Assembly: GCA_021234155.1 (NCBI GenBank)
Contig: JAJEKV010000041.1
Span: 8,438,917-8,502,916 of the forward strand
Direction of reading: 5' to 3'
DNA: 64,000 nucleotides
DNA from: Isoetes taiwanensis
Taxonomy: Eukaryota > Streptophyta > Lycopodiopsida > Isoetales > Isoetaceae
Shown here one piece after another: positions 1-11,776 of the stretch. The notes beneath the pieces were generated by a model that saw only the letters and a list, made by a program, of their open reading frames with translations, searched no databases and had not been told where the DNA came from. The number at the start of each line of letters is the position of its first letter. Position 1 is the first letter of the stretch. A program made the translations under genes and the position numbers.

Positions 1-1757
1 TCAAGACAGAATTGAACTCGGCTTTCATGCAGCTCATATGGTGCAACAGACATCGTCAAGATGCCTTTTGTATAAAAATGTGCAGCCAAACTCCCAAAAC
101 CATGGCCAGCATCCAAGACAAGACGTATCTGCACATTGAATTGAAGTGTTAGTCCTACTTTATATTGGTACAACAAGTGCCTGTTGATAAAAAATCAAAT
201 ATTAAACCAACAACTGATTCATGCTTGAGATTATGGCCTCTAGGAACTAATATTATGCTGGATGAGCTGTGAAGCTCTAACCTATTTGGGCCATATAAAG
301 ATAAATTAATTAACAACTGAAAAGGTGGAAAAGCCTGCAATTGGTTGTTTTTGTATTCCTTAAGAGGAATTGCAACCATTTTAAAACAGTAAACTCCTTC
401 AAAAAATATTCAATCTTTGATGCGTCAAAACTTTAGTACACTGCATATTAACATAGTTTTGCATTTTGAGCCATGAAAGTCCTAGTGAGAGCAGTCAGCA
501 TTGGGTAAACTTTGATGCATCTTACACCGTCAAGGTAATCATGTACATTCCCTCATGGCTAAATTGGCACTTACAGATGTCATTAGCCAACAATGGCATA
601 GATTCTAACCAAGGGCATAGCACATAAAGCTGGACTCTGGACCAAAATCAGTTTTACTTACACATCTTACATCTGTGATAGAAGATTATTTGTAACTTCA
701 GACAGCTAGGGAAACACATATTGTGTTCGGTTCTCTACTGGAGACATTTCCACTATTTTATTAACTCTTCCAGAGTTTCTGGAGTCCCAACCTATCTGAG
801 ATGTGTTAATCAGTTTGTCTGGATATACATTCTATATCCTCATCAATCTGTATCTGAATCAGAAGATGTATGAGACAAGAAATACCAGTTTAACTCACAG
901 TTGCTTTATCATAATGTTATGGCTGGGAAATGAATGTTAGTCATGGTGAAAATGATCCCATGCTTTGCCTCCTTAAGACCTTTTTTGATTAACACTTCTT
1001 GCTAATATTGTCCCAAGAGTGCATTTGCAGTTACAAGAAAAGAAAGGCATACCCCAGATTGAGTTATGGTTGAGTTCCTCCCAAGGCTAATCATGGTTTC
1101 AAGCTGCTGAGAATACTTTTCCATGTCATCCATGGCTTCAAGAAACGTTACCCAGTCCTCTTCTAACAGCAGCCTAAACAAGTTATCACAGGTTGAAGTC
1201 AGAGATGGGCATTTTGTATGCTCAGCTCCTATTGCAATGCATATGAAAATTGAACACATAGCTTTTAGGTGAAAATGTTTCATATTAGAACTAATATGCT
1301 TATGCGAGAGCATTGTATGGAAAATGCGTGCACATTATTCTCACCTGTTTGTCTTGGTTCCTGTTTCTTCTAGGTGATTCCCTTTAAACCTGACATTTGA
1401 CCTCCAAATAGTGTCCTTACTTTGGGGCCATTTTACTGGAGACCGGTAGTCCTTAGGCGTACGGATAATGCACTCCCTTCTTGTAGCAGAATCTGCACAC
1501 TTCCTAAGGCCTGTCACATTATAGCATGGAACAAAGTTCTCCATGTTGCCTGGGCAAACTTTTAAATCCTTGAGCTCCATTGCTTTTGGATCCATGGTGG
1601 TGTACTCAGCTAAAATTTCTTCCTGAAGGCGCCTATATGTCTTGTATGCAGAATCTCCAGGATGATTGTGACCAAAAAATGTAACAAGGACATATATACT
1701 TATGAAACATATTAGAAGAAACTTAAAAATTGATCCAATTGTAATCACAATTCTCAT
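1..1757 (-). CDS. QUA2/QUL-like (PMT family) methyltransferase, 5' part of gene
   Basis: This is a putative S-adenosylmethionine-dependent methyltransferase of the plant PMT/QUASIMODO family (DUF248). Relatives are Golgi type II membrane proteins that act on pectin. Exons seen: 1345-1757 (starts ATG, ends CAG|gtgaga), 1053-1173 (tttag|G to GGG|gtatgc) and 1-128 (cag|ATA), which runs off the window; the phases join cleanly. Residues 8-28 form one membrane anchor. Then come the family signatures ENFVPCYNVTG, SPVKWPQSKDTIWRSNV and LLLEEDWVTF, and the third exon carries SAM-binding motif I. Family members usually have DIGCGFGSFGA there; this gene reads DAGHGFGSLAA, so a cysteine is replaced by histidine. 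The motif arrangement is closest to QUA2/QUL1/QUL2, judged from memory. The introns are 171 bp and 924 bp. No frame break is seen, so it is probably functional, although the altered motif could mean a diverged paralogue. Confidence 0.88.
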
Positions 1758-1774
1758 TATTGATTGACAGCAGC

Positions 1775-1874
1775 CTAAAATAGGTCTTCAAAATATATCT
1801 CTAAGGCCAAATGTTTTCAGAAATTTCCAGTGGGAGATTCACCGACTTGATGAATTTCATTGTTCATTCGTTAC
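1775..1874 (-). other. candidate 5'-UTR intron of the methyltransferase gene
   Basis: On the minus strand CAG|gtaacg at 1875/1874 and ttttag|GCTG at 1775/1774 bracket 100 bp just upstream of the ATG at 1757. Donor and acceptor fit plant consensus. It is a prediction only, with no transcript evidence. Confidence 0.4.
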
Positions 1875-2583
1875 CTGAGTACAAAAAGTGAAAATTGCAC
1901 GTGTTATGACTTATATTCCTACTAATCACATTTCACATTGTCAAAGCAAGATAACTGAGCGAAACATGGAAGGCATAAGACCATATAGAGGTTAGATCTA
2001 GTGAGCTTAAACCTTCACAATGAAAAAACATTGCAACAGATGCTTTTATATCATAAGCACCGATATAAATCCACAAAATGTGCACCAGAATAGCTACATA
2101 GGCCTGCCGGAAGTAGAAACAAGTCTCGTCCATATGTTTAATTCTGAATTACCGCGGAATGGTAGCACTCGAGTTGAATTTCAAGCTGGAACAGCACATT
2201 GTTTCTTATTCCTAAAAATATGACTACTTATCCATATCCCCAAATTAAATTGACGAGACATATCCAATGCAAGCATACAAGATGAAGAGCTTACTGAGAT
2301 GAGCTTGTTGCCGGCAAGATCTTCGAAAATGTGCATGCCATTGCTTTCCGACCAGAAGCTTGGACTGAGCAGTGAAACCCGCTTGTTACGTCCGAGATTC
2401 GATCGAAGCTTTTTCAGGAAAATACACAGTATTCATAGCTGGCACGTTAGCAAGTACATTATCGCCAAATGGCAATAAAGATCAACGATTCTGTTTAACA
2501 ACAGAACAAAAATTGTTTTATAGACCAAAAAAAACATCTACTATTAGCCTAGCAAACGTGTGCCGCGCTAAGTAGGGGATGTG

Positions 2584-2591
2584 TTTATATA
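2584..2591 (-). promoter_or_regulatory. TATA box candidate
   Basis: The minus strand reads CCTATATAAACAC here, a good plant TATA box. It faces the methyltransferase gene and would put transcription start near 2555, giving a long leader that includes the candidate 5'-UTR intron. No other coding gene lies between it and the ATG. Confidence 0.35.
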
Positions 2592-2665
2592 GGCCTTCCG
2601 TATAAGAGCGGGCACATGTCGCTATGTTTAAGTTCAATAATATTGATTCCTAGGATGATGGGATA

Positions 2666-3430
2666 GATAACGTCCTCCCGAGGAGTTATGGGCCGTACGG
2701 CCTCGGAATTTCCTGACCACATGGCCACGAGGCCATTTTCATGGCCCATAACTCCGAGGGAAGGACGTTATCGGCCTTAACGTCCTTGGCCGAGGCATTT
2801 AGCGCAGTGATCGCCATAGTCAAAAGAATCGGGAGCCTGCTTCATAGAATCAGCTTCGGGAGCCTGCTTCATAGAATCAGCCTGGGATAGCTTACACATG
2901 CCTGTTTGTGGCTCATACACAGCAACAACAGTAGGATTTGAAGGATCAAACATAAGCAGCAGCACGGATTTTGAATGGAAGAAAAATTCTTTCTAGTTCT
3001 GGGCATTTCATCCTTGTTAGAGGCTCCAGCTACAGTGGTTGCTTGCTGCAGAGCTCCAGCTATTAGAAGTCCTATGTTGAAACAGAGATGCCCCAATCTG
3101 AGCAGCCCCAATCTGATAAGCCGGATCTGAGCAGCCCCAATCTGATAAGCTGGATTTGGAGACAGATTCGTGATAAGCCGGATTGAAACATTGAAACCCC
3201 TAAGAACTTAGCTGGAGGCCTGGCTATGGCGCAGGGTTTCAACCACGGCTATCCGGCCATGGCGGAGGGCAAAAAGAATAAAAAGAAAAGAATACGTGTC
3301 AGCATGAGAAATGTTATGGACATAACATCCATGTTATGGACATAACAAATTGTTACTGGATATAACACTTAAAGATCGACGGCCGAGATTGAAACCTACA
3401 GTTAAATGCTGAGGCCAAGGACGTTAAGGA
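2666..3430. mobile_element. fold-back type DNA element
   Basis: Two nested inverted repeats are visible. The first pairs 2666-2694 with 2743-2772 (GATAACGTCC... against ...GGACGTTATC), with an inner GGCCTCG/CGAGGCC extension. The second pairs about 2774-2802 with 3402-3430 (CCTTAACGTCCTTGGCC against its complement). Between them are short direct repeats: GGGAGCCTGCTTCATAGAAT twice near 2831-2880, CCCCAATCTGATAAGC twice near 3102-3151, and ATGTTATGGACATAACA twice at 3311-3350. No transposase is present. It fits a non-autonomous fold-back or MITE-like element about 0.9 kb upstream of the host gene's ATG. Confidence 0.5.
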
Positions 3431-4543
3431 TCTATGACTAACCCTTACAGGCAAACTCTAGTTCGAAGAACCCACCATACCCTAATGAGCAATTTCTCGA
3501 ATCCGACCTTCATTTACCCCTATATCATACAGTCTTCAGACTAAAAGTTTTATCATCTATCCTCTCCTTTCTTCATACTTCCAGTTTGAATGGTCCCGGA
3601 TGAGGAAAATACCAATAAGGAGCTACTCGTCGAGATAAGAGACCACATTACCAAGTCAAAACCGCATTCTCCTTGGAAAAATCCTCATTGGGCACCTTAA
3701 ATGCTCTTACTCCACACTTTGGACTATTTAAATTGTCTATTCGAATTTTCGTATAAGAAATGTTGTATCAACAATTTTCAAACTCTCCCTTGTATTGCAC
3801 TGTCCAACAACTCACCATCTAAGAGCTCCCCATAACAAACTTCTGATAATAGCATAGCTTCACCAACTAGCAATTGTCCTCTTTCCTTTTAACGGTCTTA
3901 TCGAAAGCATATTCTCTTCTTCTCTCATTTTGATGTCTTATTCTCTGGACCTTATCTGGAAACTACGTTCCACACTATTATCATGTCGCTCGTATGGACA
4001 TGAATGCAAATTCATCCCCATTTTGCAGGAGATCAGTCATCCAACCTCATGTCTCTCTGTCTTCTATTCGGCCTTCTTTTGCTTCAATAAGAGACAGGAT
4101 GCACTCCATTCCCATTAACTTTTACCACGCATAATGGACAGGCATTTGACCAACACCATAGCGTATCCACGCGTCTATATTTTCATCTTCATAGGAATAG
4201 ACTTGCATGTTTGTATCACGCCTTAGGAATTTATGTCCCCTTATGCAACTCAAGTTAATGGTAACGTCATGATCCAGGATCACTACTTCAACAGGGATTT
4301 GCATCGTTCTACGACATTAACCTTCTAGCTTCCTATGAATTATATCTTGATTCAAGTTGCAATAGACGTAAAATATAGGATCAACATTCTATATCTCGAC
4401 CATCATTGTTAGAAATACACACTTCTAAAGTGATATTCCTTTCATATGATGGACATTTATAATCTAGTTAGTACCTTGGTACATTACCTCCGTAATATGT
4501 TGTACGACAAATAATTGGCCACTTCTCCCTCAACTATATGGTG
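3431..4543. other. no gene recognised
   Basis: AT-rich sequence with only short open frames on both strands. I see no domain, splice chain or repeat that supports a gene. Confidence 0.5.
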
Positions 4544-5000
4544 CTTGTTGAAGGTGTTCCTGGCAAACCTTCAACCCCAATGGTTTAGAAACCTCCAGAT
4601 TGCGTTAGGCAACCACTCTGCGCCAAAAAATTATAAAGAAAAAGCTCAAATATCGAGTTAGAGATGCTTTCCGAAAACAAGAAAAAGGTGACCTTGGCAA
4701 AAATTATGCCAAATGGTTTCAGACTCGAGTTTTGATGCAATTCCAATCTAAAAGATGCTCTGATATGAAAAAAATCAGTATGCTAAAGTCAGATGCAAAT
4801 AACTAAGTAGATCATTCTCAAATTTGCAAATCTGACCAAGTCAGAATTTGGTCAATAGCCATGGCAACAGGCAAATTTTTGCAGATGATGCTATGGGAAT
4901 CTTTCTTCAATTTTGATACTTGTCACTAGCTCTACAAAGCTGTGGACTCAGCCATCAATGTTTTTTCTAAGAAAACATGCATTTATACTCCAAAAATTTG
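4544..5000 (-). repeat. dispersed repeat, copy 1
   Basis: This stretch is a diverged copy of 20464-20960. Shared blocks include a terminal hairpin (TTGAAGGT...ACCTTCAA), CAATGGTTTAGAA and AAAGTCAGATGC, in the same order. Reading on the minus strand, the shared part ends at the hairpin. The family is not identified. Confidence 0.45.
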
Positions 5001-5256
5001 ATTTACGAGTAGAAGCACAAAAGGGTGCTCTTTTTTTGGGCCTTTGTTTTTGCATTAAATTATACAATATGTAGTTTAGAATTCAAATTTTATATATTTA
5101 TTTCTTTCTATAGTTATACAATCAAAAATTACGATTCACTTGGGGGGGGGGGATTTTAACTTTCTTGATTTGGTGGGAGAATTTTTTCTTTGCGTCATGC
5201 TTCGAATTCCTCTTCTTCGAGTTTCAGGTGGTTTTGTTGGACCGCAATCAAAGAAT

Positions 5257-7513
5257 ATGGGAAAATCGAAGGCTTTCAACTATCCTGCTTTTAGAAAATA
5301 TCAAAGACTGAGTGGAAAGAATTTTTCATCCCCACCATCTGCCACTGCAAAGAAAAGATTGTCATCCCTATCATCTGTAAAAACCAAAAGGAGATTGGCA
5401 TCTCCACCTGCTACAAAATCCAAGCACATGAAGGTTTATGATGAACCTGAAGAGATCTGGGCAGATAATGTGAAGGAAAAAAAAGGGCCAAACTGTTCTT
5501 CAAAAATTTGGATAAGATTATGGAAGCAGTTTGGGAAAAGGTAGAGAAGCCAAGAAGGGGCTGTCCATCGTATCTTGTTCAGCCAAAATTTAAGTATGAG
5601 TTTATGGATTTGTATAGGTCATTATTTGATAGGAAAACAGTGAACAATCACATCATTCCAGATTATTTTGCTAAAGCTTTTGCTTTCCACAAGGCTGGGA
5701 AGAAGGTGGACTGAATGAACTTGAGAAATCTTGCCAAAGAGTTTTCGAAGAAGGATTCAGAAGCCAATGAGGATTTAGTGATTACAAGATCATCCAATGT
5801 TCGAGGTATGATAACTACAGCTTTGCCACGTAGAACGGACCAACTGCAAAGGATGAGAGATGCAGGTCATTATATATAAAGCAAGAAAAGTGAAGTGCAG
5901 AAAATGCTTTTAGAACATGAGCAAAAAAGACTCACGGCCGAGAAAGAAGTCATGAGATTCATGGGATATAACAAAAGAAATATTAGAAGAACAAGTGCAA
6001 TCTTTGGAGAAAAAATTGGGGGTCTATTCTTCTGAAATTTCTAAGATAAGGATTAAGCAAGCTTTAGGAAAGAACTCTTCAAATGATTTGAAAATTTGGG
6101 AGGAATCTTATATTGTTGTTAAGAAATCTATAATGGAGACTATTCATAATATGGAAGTTAAATTAACTCTAGCCGAAGGAGAGGTTGAAAAGATTTCATC
6201 AAAAATCCATGAGTTGCAGGCTGCACTGGCAAAGAATGATGAGAAGATGAAAAGAGTGGATGAATTGCTGCAATTTATGGAATCTCATTCATCTCTATAT
6301 CTTGTTCCAAGCCCTTCTATTACACATGTTCAGAAGCATAATATGACTGCCACAGTAGCATCAATAGACAGTTGCTTGTTTTGTGGATATCATTTTGTTA
6401 TTGGATTGGACATGGTGCACCTAGCTCTATGTCATGCATACTATCTTCTTTGTCTCTCCTATGTTTTGCAAAATAAATCAGAGTGTATACATAGTTGCAG
6501 ATGGCCTCCCGAATTAAGAAGTGCACTAGGACTCCAAGGCAACGTCTTTTTTTACATGCATTCAATGTACATTTCATTGCATAGATTGCATGACATATCT
6601 TGCACATAGTATGAACATATTGGTAATGCATGTTTATTTTGTAATATTCCAACTTTTTAGTTACATACATGTCATGAGGTTGCGGTGTTAAGCTTCATTT
6701 GCAGATGTTGCATTCACTACGGTTATATATATAATCTATTTTTGCATTAGTTGCTCGTGCTGCTAGTGCATGTTGTACTGCTTCTCTCTTTATGTACTTT
6801 TTTTTCATGATGTTGCATATTATTATGCATCTCATACCATTCTCATTTTCCAGCACATTAAGCATGCATGTGATATAAATGCAGTTTATGAACAAAGTTG
6901 CTTCCAATGTATATGATGCAAGCCATGTAACATGTTGTATATAATGCAAGTTTACAACGGCCAGCAGCAACTGCACGCGAAGACATCAAATCTACATACA
7001 CAACAAGTAATGTTTGTAATCATTCACGGTTTGTCAGGTGCATAAAATCTAAACATGTTTCTTTATTGCAGAGAAAATAGCTGATATGACAAGAAGTGAC
7101 GATGTAGATAGTCTTGATGTCCAAAAAGCTGAGGCTGACACATCTTCTCCAGTAAGGGAGGAGGTTATTACTATTGATATACCAACTGCCAATGAGAGAG
7201 CTACAACTATTCATAATGAGTTAGCTTTTATTCAAATGCAGAAAGACAGATTGCTTAAGCTAAAAGAGATAATGAAAAGTAAGTAACTTATTTCATATTA
7301 TTTTGGTTGAATTTCTTATTCGAAATTTGACCTATTTTCACAGTGAAGGCCAAAAAACTATCAGATGGAGGGGAATCCGGCAAAGAAACTTATGTAATAG
7401 ATGCTCATCTTGATAACATCATTGCCAATATTATTATTTACGGTCAGAAGGAAATCCCCAGCACTACACAGGATGGAATAAATTCCACAATAACACAAGA
7501 TCAACTCAAATAA
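5257..7513 (+). pseudogene. decayed coiled-coil gene, N-terminal part of the Ulp1-containing gene
   Basis: Open segments read in one direction but are broken. Segment 5257-5544 begins MGKSKAFNYPAFRKYQ and is Ser/Lys-rich. It shifts frame at an A-run near 5480 into 5490-5714, which continues past TGA (5712) and TAA (about 5877). A further frameshift leads to 5995-6360, a Lys/Glu-rich heptad-like coiled coil. Exons 7086-7275 and 7344-7513 join across a good gtaagt/cag intron and carry another coiled coil. The function is unknown. Position and strand suggest that these are upstream parts of the Ulp1-protease gene at 8888-9846. Proteins with Ulp1 domains are common cargo of plant CACTA and Mutator-like transposons, so this may be transposon-derived. 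Confidence 0.5.
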
Positions 7514-7734
7514 GTGGAGATAAATGTTATCTGGCATTATATTTGTGCATGCCCAAAAATCTATTTCGTTTCGGACTAAAAAGATGATTCACTCCAAAAA
7601 GAGAGTAAGGGGAAAAAAATGGGGAGAATGGATTGGACAATACCCCAAGAATAAGATCCTTTAGCGCTTGATCCAAGTGCTTGAAAACTGATGCCATGGT
7701 AGCAAAGCTCAAATCTTTCTCTAACCATGTTCTG

Positions 7735-7880
7735 CAGATCGTGCAGATAAAATTATATTTTCTTCCAAATACAGTACTCATGATGTTGTTAAGGGATGCT
7801 CTTTGGAGAAAAGGTCTAACATAAATTGCTTCATCATGTTTGGAGCTAGAAATAATTTCTTGAACCATACCAGGGAATAA
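7735..7880 (-). pseudogene. CYP78A-type cytochrome P450 fragment
   Basis: The minus-strand reading contains VRPFLQRASLNNIMSTVFGR followed by KYNF. This matches the well-known CYP78A signature (R..L..A.LNNIM.SVFGR.Y) in the first third of these plant P450s, from memory. Only about 50 residues are convincing. The heme-binding cysteine loop, the I-helix and the N-terminal anchor are absent. CYP78A enzymes are microsomal monooxygenases that affect organ size; this fragment cannot encode one. It lies in reverse inside the insertion bounded by the 50-bp direct repeats, so it was carried in or left behind by that event. Confidence 0.65.
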
Positions 7881-8461
7881 ATTACTAATCGCATATTTCT
7901 TATTAGCTAAAATGGCTTTAGCTAAACTTGCTAGAAATAAATCCCAAGAGTTTCTGTGTTTTAGCCAAACAATAGACATTTTTTCTCTCGTACTTTCTAG
8001 CGTTTAACTAAAATAACCCATAATTCATCCCAAAATTTTCTATGGTGTGGGCAAGGAAGTTAAAATTATTATACCTTCTTCCCAATTGTTTCCATTTACT
8101 TTACTTATTTTCTTTCTAGAAACATGCTAAAAAAAGGCAGTGGCTAAATGTAGGCCTTAAATTATTCCATGGATACTAGGAAATAAATATACTAAATATA
8201 TACGTCTCATTACCTTGAATTAAACTAGCTTGAAACTCATTCCAAAACCTTCTACGGTTTAGATAAACGGTACAAATTTTCACTCTCTTACTTTCTAGAG
8301 TTTGGCTGAAGAGTCTGAAGGTTGGTGCAGGCACAAAAAAAGTTAAGCTAAAATTATTATTTTTTCCTCCAACTTTCCCATTTACTTTAGCCAACATTTT
8401 TTTTAAAATGTGCTACAAAATTCGCCAAATAGCTAAGTTTAGCCTTTAAATTATTCCATGA
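7881..8461. mobile_element. two tandem MITE-like units
   Basis: Two diverged units (about 7881-8171 and 8172-8461) share CTTTCTAG.GTTT, CCATTTACTTTA and the same end, TTAAATTATTCCATG. Related ends occur at 30690-30781 and 36250-36581. The units are rich in GGCTAAA/TTTAGCC and have no coding capacity. Confidence 0.5.
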
Positions 8462-8887
8462 ACCATACGTGCAGTTTCCATCTCCCTTAGAGGGCCAAGC
8501 CTGAAGTTTTAGTTACATGAGCAATTTCAGTGCCCTGTAATTTCAGTATCATGGACCAGCCTTGCCCATAATAGAAGTGGTCCTGGAGGGTCTTAAACTT
8601 TCCTTTACTACTGCCTGGATAGAAGTATGCTGAGATAACCTGCAAACACGCAATGAGTTGTCTCGGTTATCCTTTGCAGCAGAGACAATTGAGATATAAT
8701 GCAGTGTTTACAAAAGTGATCAGCTTAGCTTCTATTTATGTGTTTGAAGTGAAAGCCAATAGACTCCTTGGATAAATACACATCCATTTTAGGTAAAGAT
8801 AGTAGACTGGATTCAACTCAAATAAGTGGAGATAAATGTTATCTGGCATTATATTTGTGCATCTCAATTTTTTGTGCTCTCTTGCAG

Positions 8888-9846
8888 GGATACATATCAG
8901 AAGCTTTTAAGCCTTGTTCCATTTGTTGCTTTTCGAGACACTCATCCAAAGCCATCAATTATAGTTAACTACAATGATGTAGAGGAGCTAGCTACTAGGG
9001 CCTCCATGTTGAGTACTCGGCATCTGGAAATGTCTGGCGGGTATATGATTTAACTGGTTCTAGATGTTTTGCTTGAAATTCTTGCTCACGATTTCTGATT
9101 TGTCATGCAGGTATGTAAGTCGAAAGATACCCAAAAATTTGAAGGAAAAATTCTTCTTTTGTCCTCCAACATCGTACATGGAATTCAAAATGCATGATCC
9201 AAAAGGCACGAAGTCTTCTTTGCAAGCTATTTTGGCTAAAGCAATGAAGGGATTGAATTTGAGAAATTGCCAATTTATTTTGCTCCTAGTAATAGATGAA
9301 ATCACTGGTCATTGCTAATAATTGGTGGAGTTTGTGCTAATGTTCCAAAGGTACCAACTTTTACGACTCCTGGGATAATTTTATTGAATTCTCTTGAGGA
9401 CATCAAACCTGATGTTGCTGTCATTAAAAGGTAAACAACATATTTTTAGATAATTTCTTTCCAAGAGAACTAAAATCATCTTTGCTTAATAGGATATACT
9501 CTTAGTTGTTGACATGGATTGCAACAGAATCCAACAGTTTAGCAGGTTTGAAGAGGAACAAAGACAAATTTAAAGTTCAGTGGGTCAAGGTTCCAAAACA
9601 AAAGGATGACTCAAGTTGTGGCCTGTACATTATGTCATGCATTGAACTCTTTTCTTTGCATTGAAATAGATTTACTCTTTGTTTCCTATTTTATGGAAGG
9701 AAAAAAGAAAACCTTTGTGAGTGTTTGTCTACTGAGAATCTGTTTTATGAAATAGGTCTCAAGTGAATGGTTCGATGAAGATTTTGTATACAACAAACAT
9801 GAAGTTCTCTTCAAAGCCTTACTGCAGGAGACTCTGAATGGACTAT
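8888..9846 (+). pseudogene. Ulp1-like C48 cysteine protease domain, broken
   Basis: Exon-like blocks encode a SUMO-protease (Ulp1/SENP, peptidase C48) fold. Block 8888-9040 is an N-terminal segment. Block 9112-9431 contains PIYFAPSNR, an in-frame TGA, then NHWSLLIIGGV with the catalytic His. In the same block the usual LDSL reads LLNSLED, so the catalytic Asp position appears to be Asn. Block 9528-9666 contains VPKQKDDSSCGLYIMSCIE with the oxyanion Gln and the catalytic Cys. Block 9758-9846 contains VSSEWFDEDFVYNKHEV, the typical C-terminal helix region. There is also a frameshift near 9247. The stop, the frameshift and the Asp change argue for a dead gene. The tandem duplication at 9850 abuts its end. 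Genes of this type are often transposon-borne in plants. Confidence 0.7.
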
Positions 9847-9849
9847 ATA

Positions 9850-11776
9850 AAATCTTCTTTATTATTTTGTGAGGGCTTTGATTTCTGTGTCTGGAACGCT
9901 GCATGTTACGCCGCATGCGGCGTTCCCTTCTCTTCTGCGTCAGAGTGGAACACCCCATGCGGGATACAAAATTTAGTCGACGGAATTGAATGCAGGGAAT
10001 TTGAAAGAAGGCGCCGGCATTGACGGCAATTTAGATGAGGGAATTTTTTATGTCCAGCTTTGTTACGAAATTTTTCCTGTACCTTATTCTCCTCTCATTG
10101 CCTCGAAATCGGCTCTACTATTCTCCTCATTGCCTCGAGGGAATTGGAAAAAATTTTGGAACAGTTTTGGACAAAGTGAGTATTAAAAGCGACTTCTCCA
10201 TAATGCTCTTCTTGCTGAAATCTAATGTTTGTATATTTTTGTTTTGAGAACAAGCTTTTTCTCAAGACCGAGTGTTTTTGGAAGGACACGGTTCTTGGAA
10301 ACGATCTGCAATCAAACAAGTCGAACATGTATTTGGGCGCCTCACTTGGTTGGTTCTTGCTAACACTAATGATGACGGTTTTTCCTCGAGGATTCAAGGC
10401 TTTTTGAATTGCGTTTCTATTGCGGAACCAATCTTTCAAGGTCTGAATCGTCATCAATACAAGTGATTCATTTTCGTGCTTGGTTTATTTTAGTCATTTA
10501 AAATCATCCCGAAAAAATCGGTCTAAACTTGCTCTTCTTGCGAGGTCAAAGTAGCCCGGACTTTGCAAGCAACATCGGTGTTTATTACTCCCAATCCTCA
10601 AATCGATGCCATGTAGTTGCAATTGTTCTATTCTTTTTGTTTGAACCATATAGGAATGTTTGCATTAACATTCTTTTCCGGGATGTATGTAGAGCTTGCT
10701 ATTCAGACCTTCCAAAGAAAAAAGACATGGCAAAAAAAAAGGTAATAAGCTTTTGATATGGATTGCTTTTTTTCTAACATATGGTTTAATTGCAACATCT
10801 ATACATGCAGCTTGATTGAGTCATATATATACACGTAGCCACAATACCAAGCATAAATATGCATTTGAGATTTTTCAAATCAAGTACAAGGTGCATGCCA
10901 TTCGGTTTTCTTGGGTATCCATATTTCTACTTGCACGGGTTTGCATGGCAATGCAACACAAGGATGAAAAAGTATACTTCAGCGATCTTGAGAAAAGAAT
11001 GAATGATGAATGTGTGCAAATTCAAAGCTATTAATACCTCAATAGTCTTTTCTGATCGGGTTGGACAAAGCATTTGTTGGAACCCATCAATCGATAAATA
11101 TGGGTGAGTTAGTCTTTCGGGCTCTTGGCACACCAACTATGGCCTTTGGGCGGAGTCGTATGAATAGGTGTCAATGAATGAGTAACGCTTGCAGCGTGCT
11201 TTTATTTGTCACTATCTTCCTACATTTGGTATAACACATTTGTATGGCTCATTTGTAGTAAACACGGTTTGCTTGGTGGTGCATGGAGCATGGATGGTTT
11301 TTCAATGGTAATAGCTCTTTCTTTTTATGTTTTGTTGTTATTTTGCACCCCTTCTGACAAGAATATGCTTTTTTAATTGTTTGTTGCCTTCCAAGTGAAT
11401 GAATTCAAGACAGAGGCTTATCCCAGGGGTATGGTATTGTGTCAATATGCTTAGGAATCTTAGCAAGTTTATTAATTCAATGCAAGCATCTCTTATGCTA
11501 TGCAGCATCCACACATCTGCAACATCCACAAGTTTTCTTTGCAAGGTTTCGAAACTTTGTAAGGTTTACTTGAAGACGCATGTGCAGGGGTCACAGCCTG
11601 ACCCTAAATACAAGTCCCTGTTGTCATTTTCATTCTTTTGTGGGCATTTTCTGAGATGTGCAAGACCATGTTGCTATATTTCATTCTTTTTCGTGTTGTG
11701 CAATGCGGGATGAGGGCCCCCAAATTCTCTGACACTTCAATAACTGGAAATGGAAGTTCTGGGAGGCCATGGAAAT
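9850..11776 (+). repeat. 1.9-kb tandem duplication, copy 1 (degraded)
   Basis: Copy 1 matches 11773-13684 with an offset of about 1,923 bases. The first 230 bases and the last 500 or more are almost identical, but the middle (about 10090-11230) differs often. Most differences fall where copy 2 has CAG or CTG and copy 1 has CG, CCG or CGAG, for example CATCGGTG against CATCAGGTG. The splice acceptors and reading frame present in copy 2 are lost here. Confidence 0.85.

Larger units (their letters stand above)
7501..8862. repeat. 50-bp direct repeat flanking a 1,262-bp insertion
   Basis: Positions 7501-7550 and 8813-8862 are identical over 50 bases (starting TCAACTCAAATAAGTGG, ending TTTGTGCAT). 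The sequence between them is unrelated to the Ulp1 gene on either side: it holds a reverse-strand P450 fragment and two MITE-like units. The repeat is much longer than a usual target-site duplication, so repair-mediated insertion with duplication is an alternative. Confidence 0.75.

Noticed and set aside
4122-4304. Chromodomain or gypsy C-terminal piece (VVILDHDVTINLSC)
   Set aside because: The resemblance to ILDRR...LRN is too weak and no integrase is nearby.
4571-4625. tRNA gene or tRNA-derived SINE (A-box-like TGGCGCAGAGTGGTT on the minus strand)
   Set aside because: No proper B box or cloverleaf, and the matching copy at 20464 lacks the A-box-like part.
7527-7620. HLFSPKR word as a further CYP78A motif
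   Set aside because: It lies after the LNNIM motif, the wrong order for CYP78A; probably chance.
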